DNA from: Candidatus Falkowiibacteriota bacterium
GTDB taxonomy: Bacteria; Patescibacteriota; Patescibacteriia; UBA2591; JABMQE01
Direction: 5' to 3'
Assembly (NCBI GenBank): GCA_013203415.1
Contig: JABMQE010000083.1
Location: 1 to 6,095 of the forward strand
DNA: 6,095 bases
This document shows, piece after piece, positions 1 to 4,347 of the stretch. Both the position numbers and the translations under genes were made by a program. The notes below the pieces were generated by a model. That model was not told where the DNA came from and did not search any database. It was given only the letters and a program-made list of their open reading frames with translations. Within the stretch, counting starts at the first letter, position 1, and every line of letters starts with the position of its first letter.

Positions 1-120
1 AAAAGCAGTAGTAGTAGTCAAGATTTTATCACAGCTTATAATTTCTTTAGTTCCACCAGTTGGATTTATTTTTAAATAAATTCTATCACCGATATCAGCA
101 TCAACCAAAGTATGCCCATC
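1..120 (-). CDS. Partial open frame resembling an Ig-like surface-protein repeat (runs off window edge)
   Basis: Forty consecutive sense codons read from 120 down to 1 on the minus strand and continue off the window. The frame opens directly after a TGA at 123-121 and has no start codon, so this is an internal piece of a gene. The residues HTLVDADIGDRIYLKI match the usual pattern of bacterial Ig-like repeats of large surface proteins (Y-x-L-x-x-A-D-x-G-x-x-I-x-V-x-V), followed by Pro-Thr-Gly-Gly and a Thr run encoded by four ACT codons. The family assignment is inferred from that pattern only. The frame overlaps the end of the GNAT gene in another frame, which suggests that two unrelated coding sequences are joined here. 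It could instead be a chance open frame, but the D-A-D-I-G pattern argues against that. Confidence 0.42.
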
Positions 121-544
121 TCAAGACCTTCATAGACGCCTTGTTCCAAGGAAAGACAAAGGCATAGATTCTTATGAGTTTAAGTTTTTCGAGACCGAAC
201 TTGGTGACGAGTTTGCAAGCAGCGCTCATAATCCCCTGCCCCCAATAGTTTTCTCCAAGCCAATACCCTATTTCGGCTTTATGACCGGAGATATCAAACA
301 AACTAATGCCGCCTGCGACCTCGCCAGCAACAGCTATCGCAAAATTAACTTCGTTGGACTCTTTCTTTTTTGCTTTTTTAAAGGTCTGGGTAATCCATTC
401 ATTAGCGTCTTTTGAAGTATAAGGATAAGGAACACGAGACATGTTGCGATAGATTTTTTTGTTGTTGATATTTAAGATGAGTGATTTTTCATCACTTTTT
501 TTGTATGGACGGAGAGTGAAATTTTTGGATTTGATAACGGGCAT
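101..544 (-). CDS. GNAT-family N-acetyltransferase (RimJ/RimL type), C-terminally truncated
   Basis: This is a 147-residue GNAT-fold acetyltransferase of the subfamily that moves the acetyl group of acetyl-CoA to protein N-termini such as ribosomal proteins; the actual substrate cannot be told. The N-terminus has the subfamily pattern L-R-P-Y-K-x-x-D (residues 11-18). The acetyl-CoA loop is seen as GYWLGENYWGQGIM, in which Q-G-I-M stands for the Q/R-x-x-G-x-A/G signature. It is followed by the RIYAFVFPWNKASMKVL strand-helix unit. Relatives continue after the S-x-x-V-L helix with an A-G-F turn and a last strand, usually reaching about 170-185 residues. Here similarity stops after Leu141 and only RWAYFG follows before TGA. 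The ATG at 544 lies four bases behind a TATAAT box with no ribosome binding site, so the mRNA is probably leaderless. The lost strand may make it inactive. The family call is strong; function is doubtful. Confidence 0.85.
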   Translation of the reverse strand: MPVIKSKNFTLRPYKKSDEKSLILNINNKKIYRNMSRVPYPYTSKDANEWITQTFKKAKKKESNEVNFAIAVAGEVAGGISLFDISGHKAEIGYWLGENYWGQGIMSAACKLVTKFGLEKLKLIRIYAFVFPWNKASMKVLRWAYFG

Positions 545-548
545 ATTT

Positions 549-576
549 ATTATATAAGTATATATGAACGTTCAAA
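549..576 (-). promoter_or_regulatory. Promoter of the GNAT gene (leaderless)
   Basis: On the minus strand a perfect TATAAT (554-549) follows TTTGAA (576-571) with a 16-bp spacer; TTGAAC with 15 bp is the other option. Only AAAT separates the -10 box from the ATG at 544, so transcription should begin at or next to the start codon. The -35 region overlaps the palindromes at 565-586, so a protein bound there would block RNA polymerase. Confidence 0.6.
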
Positions 577-586
577 TGAACGTTCA
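565..586. promoter_or_regulatory. Two tandem identical palindromes, likely repressor operator
   Basis: TGAACGTTCA occurs at 565-574 and again at 577-586, separated by AA. Each copy is a perfect 10-bp palindrome, and the pair is centred 12 bp apart, roughly one helical turn, so dimers could bind side by side on one face. The first copy covers the -35 region of the GNAT gene. Paired palindromes of this size are typical operators of small dimeric repressors such as the TetR family. That assignment is inference, and no regulator gene is in the window. Confidence 0.6.
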
Positions 587-607
587 TGTTGACACCCTAA
601 TGCTGGA

Positions 608-638
608 CGCCGGCTCGGCGAGATTAGCGAATCTCGCC
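608..638. repeat. Overlapping double-hairpin palindromic element
   Basis: CGCCG-GCT-CGGCG (608-620) is a perfect 5-bp hairpin. GGCGAGATT-AGCG-AATCTCGCC (617-638) is a perfect 9-bp hairpin. They share bases 617-620, so only one can form fully at a time. Neither side has a good T-run, so a classical terminator is unlikely, although the element sits just behind mltG and could protect or end its mRNA. The two-hairpin layout resembles the element at 4251-4280. Confidence 0.65.
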
Positions 639-650
639 TTCAATTATTAT

Positions 651-671
651 TTATCGATTATCAATTATCAA
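651..671. repeat. Three period-7 tandem repeats abutting the mltG stop codon
   Basis: TTATCGA, TTATCAA and TTATCAA occupy 651-657, 658-664 and 665-671, an exact period of seven with one mismatch. The mltG stop codon (675-673 on the minus strand) follows after a single base. A second period-7 array sits at the other end of the same gene (1687-1707). Confidence 0.75.
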
Positions 672-672
672 T

Positions 673-1686
673 CTATTTTAAATATTTGAACTTGTTTTGG
701 ACGTGTTCGTCATGAGTTTTAGAATAGACGGTTTCGCCATTTGGTTTGGAGAGGTAGAACCAGTAGTCATTTGGGGTGCGGTAGATGGCAGCTTCGATGG
801 CTGATACGCCGGGGTTGCCGATTGGGCCTGGGGGAAGATCGGGGTAGAGATAGGTGTTATAAAGTGAATCGACTTTAAGGTCGTCCAGGGACGGGCTGGG
901 CTCGTTTTTGCCGGTGACATAATTGATGGTGGCATCGGATTGCAGAGGCATGCCGGCTTCGACCCTTTTCCAGAAGATATCAGAAATCATTCTACGGTCC
1001 AGGGAGGCAGGAACCTCGAGCTCTATGATGGAAGCCATGGTTAAAATTTCGAAAATTGTGTGACCGGATTTTTTTATATCTTCGCGCGTTTTTGGTGTTA
1101 GCTTGGAATCGAAATTATCCAACATCTTTTTTAGGATATCCTCGATGGTGGCATCTTTGTAGATTCTATATGTATCTGGGAAAAGATAACCTTCGAGTGA
1201 AAATTTGGCTGGCTTGTCAGCAAGAAAATCATAACCATTGGTGTTAGAGCCATAGTATTTTATTTTATCCAAAAAATCATTGGCATTGTTTATAGCGCCT
1301 TGGGCTTCTAGGGACTCGGCAATCTCGCGGGCGTTCCAGCCCTCGATGATTTTTATGTCTTGTTCTTTGGAAAGAGAGTTGCCGCCTGTAAAAAAATCGA
1401 CCAGCTCTTTTATGCTTAGGCCTTTGTTAAGCTCGTATTCGCCGGCTTGGAAGCGGGATTGGGCGCGACGGAGCCAGACATAAGTTTCGAAAACAAACTG
1501 GCTTGAAATAAAATCGGCTTGTTTTAGATTAGAGCCGATTTGTTTAACGCCCTGGCCGGATTCGATTACAAAAATTTCCGACTCGCTTGAGAGGGAGGAT
1601 TTATAAATTGCGGAGTAGCCATAAGCGAGGATGAAAATGCTGGCGAGGACTAATATTATTATGAGGTAAACGATGGCTTTTTTCAT
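673..1686 (-). CDS. mltG: Endolytic murein transglycosylase MltG (YceG-like)
   Basis: This 337-residue inner-membrane enzyme cleaves nascent peptidoglycan strands from within, leaving 1,6-anhydro ends and setting glycan length. A single membrane anchor spans about residues 5-24 after a Met-Lys-Lys start, placing the catalytic part outside. A LysM-like segment follows (about 37-105, with IESGQGVKQIGSNL), then the YceG domain. Visible family motifs are SLEGYLFPDTYRI (163-175), MASIIELE (217-224), in which Glu222 aligns with the catalytic glutamate of E. coli MltG, MPLQSDATINY (246-256), YNTYLYPDLPPGPIGNPG (276-293) and the final E-H pair (327-328). The usual ASIIEKE motif reads ASIIELE here. 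Length is normal for the family. The ATG at 1686 is preceded by three CTATAAC units and no ribosome binding site. It appears monocistronic and divergent from the small-RNA promoter at 1772. The assignment is firm. Confidence 0.95.
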   Translation of the reverse strand: MKKAIVYLIIILVLASIFILAYGYSAIYKSSLSSESEIFVIESGQGVKQIGSNLKQADFISSQFVFETYVWLRRAQSRFQAGEYELNKGLSIKELVDFFTGGNSLSKEQDIKIIEGWNAREIAESLEAQGAINNANDFLDKIKYYGSNTNGYDFLADKPAKFSLEGYLFPDTYRIYKDATIEDILKKMLDNFDSKLTPKTREDIKKSGHTIFEILTMASIIELEVPASLDRRMISDIFWKRVEAGMPLQSDATINYVTGKNEPSPSLDDLKVDSLYNTYLYPDLPPGPIGNPGVSAIEAAIYRTPNDYWFYLSKPNGETVYSKTHDEHVQNKFKYLK

Positions 1687-1707
1687 GTTATAGGTTATAG
1701 GTTATAG
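1687..1707. repeat. Three perfect GTTATAG heptamers directly against the mltG start codon
   Basis: GTTATAG is repeated exactly at 1687-1693, 1694-1700 and 1701-1707, ending next to the ATG of mltG. Read on the mltG strand each unit is CTATAAC and so contains TATAAC, a good -10 box. The unit at 1700-1694 leaves seven bases (the last CTATAAC unit) before the ATG, which would give a leaderless transcript. No convincing -35 box lies upstream. Changes in copy number would move or add -10 boxes. Confidence 0.8.
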
Positions 1708-1771
1708 ATTATTTTTTAATTTGTTTTGTGCTAATATTGGGGGGAAATTGGAATAATTGAGGATTTTAGGG

Positions 1772-1800
1772 TTGACAAAATAATTGGGATATGATAAGGT
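1772..1800 (+). promoter_or_regulatory. Plus-strand promoter reading into a non-coding region
   Basis: A perfect TTGACA (1772-1777) is followed after 17 bp by TAAGGT (1795-1800), preceded by TGA at 1792-1794, which makes an extended -10 (TG-n-TAxxxT). The stretch TTGGGATATGATA nearly repeats the spacer and -10 of the CAP-gene promoter at 4088-4116 (TTTGGATATGATA), so both may belong to one promoter class of this genome. The -10 box alone is weak. The expected start is near 1807, and no plus-strand protein gene follows before 4348. Confidence 0.6.
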
Positions 1801-1806
1801 GGTAGT

Positions 1807-2067
1807 GCGATCGCGTGATTGCATTATGCTCCTTATATTTAACTTAAGCTTATTTCAAGTTTCAACGTTTCTTAGCATTACATTACGTTAAGTTACAACA
1901 TTGCTTCATAAAAGCCAATTAGCAACGATTGTCTAATACTTAAGATTTGAAGCCAAATTCAAACTGCCAAACGTTAAAAGTTAAATTGCTTTAGCTCTCC
2001 GTAGGTCGACCTCGTTCTGAAATCAGCCAAACGGTTGAATCAGAGCTTTACGAGGTCGGCCTTTTTT
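1807..2067 (+). ncRNA. Candidate small RNA with rod-like fold, possibly 6S-like
   Basis: A promoter (1772-1800) and a strong terminator (2003-2067) enclose about 260 bp with no credible protein gene. The interior contains nested complementary segments that form a long rod: 1837-1845 with 1978-1986 (9 bp), 1864-1870 with 1969-1975 (7 bp), 1888-1893 with 1938-1943 (6 bp), 1895-1898 with 1929-1932, and 1901-1905 with 1921-1925, around a 15-nt end loop. A large internal bubble (1871-1887 opposite 1944-1968) and a one-sided bulge (1846-1863) interrupt it. A closing stem, central bubble and end stem are the plan of 6S RNA, which binds RNA polymerase. Most pairs are A-T, so some may be chance. Signature sequences of tmRNA, RNase P RNA and SRP RNA are not seen. 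The transcript unit is moderately supported; the 6S identity is speculative. Confidence 0.5.
2003..2067 (+). terminator. Strong intrinsic terminator of the small-RNA unit
   Basis: A 13-bp stem pairs 2003-2015 with 2050-2062 (one G-T wobble) and is followed by T2062-T2067. Inside the stem, 2016-2020 pairs with 2040-2044, and 2023-2028 pairs with 2033-2038 around an AAAC loop, so the hairpin is unusually long and branched by small bulges. On the other strand it is not followed by a T-run, so it works for plus-strand transcription only. Confidence 0.85.
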
Positions 2068-2078
2068 CTTTGGTTTAG

Positions 2079-2113
2079 AAAATTGTGGTAGGTGATGGTA
2101 TCACCTACCACAA
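2079..2113 (-). terminator. Intrinsic terminator of the pcm-manC operon
   Basis: 2083-2096 and 2100-2113 form a perfect 14-bp inverted repeat with a 3-nt loop. On the minus strand it is followed by TTTT (2082-2079) and CT, which fits termination of transcripts leaving manC about 100 bases upstream. The opposing small-RNA terminator ends only 12 bp away, so converging transcripts are insulated from each other. Confidence 0.75.
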
Positions 2114-2141
2114 CGGATGAAGCAACGAAGATGTCCTTCAA

Positions 2142-2164
2142 GGTGCGGGATACCATCCCGCACC
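2142..2164. repeat. Second perfect hairpin behind manC, sharing its core with the terminator
   Basis: GGTGCGGGAT-ACC-ATCCCGCACC is a perfect 10-bp hairpin. Its GAT-ACC-ATC centre equals the centre of the hairpin at 2083-2113 read on the other strand, and both have GGTG/CACC in the arms. No T-run follows on either strand. Possible roles are an mRNA-stabilising 3' hairpin or a REP-like repeat unit. Confidence 0.65.
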
Positions 2165-2209
2165 AATGGTTATGTCATGACGATTGAACCCCACCTACCA
2201 ACTGTTTAT

Positions 2210-3292
2210 TTATAAATATTTATCTTCACCCTCATCTTTTAACTTTTCTACAATTTTTTTAACATCTTGGGATTTTTCTTTAGGGCAGATAAGGAGAGTG
2301 TCGGGGGTATCGATAATGGCTAGGTCGCTTAACCCTATAGTGGCGATTTTTTTGTTTTCCTGACCAAAGATAAGGCAGTTTTTGGTATCGACCCCAGTGT
2401 GGTTGGCTTTTACAACATTACCATCTTTGTCGGCCTGCTCTTTTAGTTTATCATAAAGAATATCAAAAGCGCCAATATCCGACCAGCCAAAGTCGCCTTT
2501 GATAATAAGGACTTCGGATGGGTCCATTTTTTCGGTGATGGCATAATCTATAGATATTTTTTCCATTTTTGAATATTCTTGTTTTACTTTTTCTTCATCG
2601 CCTTCTAAAAGCGCCTCGTAGATATTAAAAAGATGTTTGTTATGTTCGGGCGCATATTTTTCATAGGCCTCGAGAAGTAAACGCGGGGTCCACATGTAAT
2701 GATTAGCATGCCAGAGATAATCGCCAGTTTTTAAATACTTCTTAGCGGTGGCTAAGTCGGGCTTTTCTGTTTGACCGGCAAAGTGGTAAACCTCCACGTC
2801 ATTAATGGTTTTATATTTATCACCTATCTTGGTGTAACCAAGAGTAGTTGAAGGAAGCTCTGCTTCGATACCTATGTCCAGCATCTTGCCTGTGTCTATT
2901 ATAAGTTTTTCTGCTACTTTAAGGCACTCTATAAATCGTTGTGGATTTTCGATGTGGCTATCCGTAGGAATAAAAGCGAAGGGCTCGTCTGGGAATTTTA
3001 GTGAGAGCACGAGAGCGACAAAACCCATGGCTGGAGCATTGTCTCTTTTTTCGGGCTCGATGATAATATTTTCTAGAGGAAAGTCCGGAAGAATTTCTTT
3101 GATTATTTTTTCATTCGCAGGGTCGGTGGAGATATAGATATCATCCATGGAATAATCATTTAAAAAACGTTCGAGGGTATTTTCGAGTGGGGTTTTTTCG
3201 TTTGTTAGTTTGATAAATTGTTTTGGGCGGGACTTACGACTTAGAGGCCAAAGCCTGGAGCCGGTGCCGCCGGCGAAAATGACGATTTTCAT
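2210..3292 (-). CDS. manC: Mannose-1-phosphate guanylyltransferase (GDP-mannose pyrophosphorylase)
   Basis: This cytoplasmic enzyme makes GDP-mannose from GTP and mannose 1-phosphate, the activated sugar for mannose- or fucose-containing surface glycans. Its 360 residues cover only the nucleotidyltransferase and beta-helix parts; the phosphomannose isomerase domain of the roughly 480-residue bifunctional form is absent. Nucleotide-binding signature FAGGTGSRLWPLSR (6-19) and PKQF (23-26) start the protein, supporting the ATG at 3292. Later come the EPEKRDNAPA segment (about 80-89), PTDSHI, QTEKPD (family form usually V-E-K-P-D), SIDYAITEK and GDFGWSDIGAFD. The sugar-site segment reads WHANHYMWTP, where most relatives have W-N-x-G-M-F; this is unusual and may affect specificity. 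It follows pcm after 10 bases with no ribosome binding site, so the two are likely co-transcribed. A related glucose- or other sugar-1-phosphate specificity is possible but less likely. Confidence 0.9.
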   Translation of the reverse strand: MKIVIFAGGTGSRLWPLSRKSRPKQFIKLTNEKTPLENTLERFLNDYSMDDIYISTDPANEKIIKEILPDFPLENIIIEPEKRDNAPAMGFVALVLSLKFPDEPFAFIPTDSHIENPQRFIECLKVAEKLIIDTGKMLDIGIEAELPSTTLGYTKIGDKYKTINDVEVYHFAGQTEKPDLATAKKYLKTGDYLWHANHYMWTPRLLLEAYEKYAPEHNKHLFNIYEALLEGDEEKVKQEYSKMEKISIDYAITEKMDPSEVLIIKGDFGWSDIGAFDILYDKLKEQADKDGNVVKANHTGVDTKNCLIFGQENKKIATIGLSDLAIIDTPDTLLICPKEKSQDVKKIVEKLKDEGEDKYL

Positions 3293-3302
3293 AATGTTGT
3301 TA

Positions 3303-3950
3303 TTAATCTGAAATTAGAGGAACGAAAATAAAGCCAGGATATCTTTTTTCTTTATACTCCTTTTTTGAAATTTTATCAAGCACTACAATGTCTTGGGACG
3401 ACTTACCGATTGGGGCTGTAAGGCGGCCACCTGTTTTTAGCTGATCTAATAAATCTTTGGGGATTTTTGGGGTAGCTGCTGAGATTAATATTTTATCAAA
3501 TGGTGAAAACTCTGGCAAGCCCTTTGTTCCATCTGAACACAAAAATTGTACACACGAACCAGAACTCCCTTCGGTCGTTCGGTTCGGTGCAGGCACGTAC
3601 TTTTTGACGTTAGCTTCGCCGAATTTTTTTAGTTCGGGTATGCGTTCGATGGCAAAGACATGACCATCTGCTCCAACAATCTCGGCAAGGAGCGCAGTAG
3701 TCCAGCCAGAACCGGAGCCGACATCCAAAACTTTGTCTTTCTTTTTTGGCCCTAGGAGTTCCAGCATAAAGGCGACGGTGTAGGGCTGGGAAATTGTCTG
3801 GCCAGAGCCGATGGGTAGGGGATGGTTGGACTCGGCTTCGTCTTTGTTTTGAGGCAACATAAAATCGGAGCGTTTTATTCTTTTGAAGGCAGAAATTATC
3901 GCAGGCGTTTTTAGGGTTTTTTCGGAAATGAGTTTGGTGATGAGAGACAT
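3303..3950 (-). CDS. pcm: Protein-L-isoaspartate O-methyltransferase
   Basis: This repair enzyme uses S-adenosylmethionine to methylate L-isoaspartyl residues in aged proteins. The 215-residue product shows the family signature PLPIGSGQTISQPYTVAFM (44-62), where the usual Y-G-Q is S-G-Q, and the methyltransferase motif VLDVGSGSGWTTALLAEI (74-91). The acidic FAIERIPEL segment (99-107), DGTKGLPEFSPFDKILISAA (140-159) and GGRLTAPIG (174-182) follow. Residues about 119-133, between KKY and VQFLCSDG, are extra compared with relatives and carry the palindromic element at 3555-3586. They fall in a surface turn before a core strand, so the enzyme may still fold. It is the first gene of a two-gene unit with manC. 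The ATG at 3950 has no ribosome binding site, and no clear promoter is seen upstream. The assignment is firm. Confidence 0.93.
   Translation of the reverse strand: MSLITKLISEKTLKTPAIISAFKRIKRSDFMLPQNKDEAESNHPLPIGSGQTISQPYTVAFMLELLGPKKKDKVLDVGSGSGWTTALLAEIVGADGHVFAIERIPELKKFGEANVKKYVPAPNRTTEGSSGSCVQFLCSDGTKGLPEFSPFDKILISAATPKIPKDLLDQLKTGGRLTAPIGKSSQDIVVLDKISKKEYKEKRYPGFIFVPLISD
3555..3586. repeat. Palindromic element inserted in frame within pcm
   Basis: CGAACC (3555-3560) and GAAC (3562-3565) pair with GTTC (3577-3580) and GGTTCG (3581-3586), giving a 10-bp stem with one bulged A and an 11-base loop. It encodes part of PAPNRTTEGSSGSC, a low-complexity stretch that ordinary Pcm proteins lack at this turn. 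Small palindromic elements landing in frame inside genes are known from Rickettsia (RPE). Relationship to those is not claimed, only the same kind of behaviour. Confidence 0.55.
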
Positions 3951-4087
3951 ATAATTTTGGTTATTGGTTTTTGGTCATTAGCGGTAAGAATGGTTATTAG
4001 TTGTGGGTCATAAGTAACTAAAGACTAACGACCTTTAACCCAACCTACTGCTTGAGACTTTAAACCTTAGACCTAGTTCGCAAAAAC
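3951..4087. repeat. Degenerate period-7 intergenic sequence upstream of pcm
   Basis: This non-coding stretch is built of loosely repeated units. On the minus strand AAAAACC, AATAACC and similar units spaced by about seven bases run up to the pcm start, and units like GTCTAAG, GTTTAAA and GTCTCAA appear further away. It resembles the clean heptamer arrays around mltG in period and composition but is strongly diverged. No gene, RNA or clear promoter is recognised in it. Confidence 0.4.
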
Positions 4088-4116
4088 TTGACTTTTCTCT
4101 TTGGATATGATATACT
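4088..4116 (+). promoter_or_regulatory. Promoter of the CAP-domain gene
   Basis: TTGACT (4088-4093) and TATACT (4111-4116) are separated by exactly 17 bp, with TGA before the -10 box giving an extended -10. Transcription should start near 4123, leaving a leader of 110-225 bases depending on the true start codon. It is one of the two best plus-strand promoters in the window. Confidence 0.75.
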
Positions 4117-4122
4117 GTATAG

Positions 4123-4233
4123 TAGAGAAGTGAAAACTGTGGCATTTTACCCCCTAGACCTTAAACGGGGGCAATCAAACAAAATAAAAGTGTTTTCCTG
4201 AGCCAAAAATAAGCTCGAGAAGCACGCAAACAC
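4123..4233 (+). promoter_or_regulatory. Structured 5' leader of the CAP-domain gene
   Basis: CCCCC (4150-4154) can pair with GGGGG (4167-4171) around a 12-base loop. GTGTTT (4190-4195) can pair with AAACAC (4228-4233), which touches the ATG at 4234, so a start there could be partly hidden in structure. No known riboswitch is recognised. The region has no ribosome binding site of normal strength. Confidence 0.35.
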
Positions 4234-4311
4234 ATGCTATCAAAACAAAAATCCTCCTACGGAGGATCTCCCGCAGGGAGACAAAAACATTGGTGTAAAA
4301 GCCTTAAATAA
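4234..4311 (+). pseudogene. Interrupted N-terminal extension of the CAP protein or short leader peptide
   Basis: ATG 4234 opens a 25-codon frame, ending at TAA 4309-4311, that is in phase with the CAP-domain gene. It encodes a basic stretch (lysines at both ends, with the palindromic element giving SSYGGSPAGR in the middle). The codons right after the TAA encode SIILGLALAFLGMLFLF, a hydrophobic core running into the annotated CAP start. Together they look like the basic and hydrophobic parts of one signal peptide split by a nonsense codon. Another frame reads KNIGVKALNNL just here and stops at 4316-4318, so a small insertion or deletion is also possible. It may instead be a separate leader peptide. 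Confidence 0.4.
4251..4280. repeat. Double-hairpin palindromic element before the CAP gene
   Basis: ATCCTCC-TAC-GGAGGAT (4251-4267) and CTCCC-GCA-GGGAG (4268-4280) are two perfect hairpins placed end to end, of 7 and 5 bp with 3-base loops. The inner arms GGAG and CTCC can also pair with each other. The element lies inside the leader frame and contains GGAGG, which matches the anti-Shine-Dalgarno sequence, but no start codon sits at proper distance from it. Confidence 0.7.
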
Positions 4312-4347
4312 TCTATAATTTTAGGCCTGGCCTTAGCATTTTTAGGA

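Noticed and set aside
101..103. UGA recoding (glycine code of some CPR groups) as an explanation for the early GNAT stop.
   Set aside because: Reading on past this TGA meets more TGA codons and then TAG within eight codons without GNAT similarity, and other genes show no internal UGA.
589..594. Perfect plus-strand TTGACA as a promoter.
   Set aside because: No -10 box lies 15-19 bp downstream, where the sequence is G/C-rich, and no plus-strand gene follows.
678..935. Long open frame within mltG on the same strand in another phase; similar overlapping frames at 1056-1247, 1280-1483, 2874-3137, 3457-3663 and 5267-5551.
   Set aside because: Each lies wholly inside a well-conserved gene, has no family resemblance and no start signals.
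1807..1814. GCGATCGC octamer, identical to the HIP1 palindrome of cyanobacteria.
   Set aside because: Only one copy is in the window and nothing else suggests a cyanobacterium; most likely chance.
1826..1891. 21-codon plus-strand frame inside the candidate small RNA (hydrophobic peptide).
   Set aside because: It has no ribosome binding site, is short enough to be chance in A/T-rich sequence, and its codons overlap several of the pairing segments.
1807..2067. tmRNA, RNase P RNA or SRP RNA as identity of the non-coding unit.
   Set aside because: No tRNA-like ends or Ala-Ala tag frame, no GAGGAAAGTC-type core of RNase P, and no SRP tetraloop motif were found.
4251..4280. GGAGG in the palindrome as ribosome binding site for the CAP gene.
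   Set aside because: It is buried in a perfect hairpin and no in-frame start codon lies 5-10 bases downstream.
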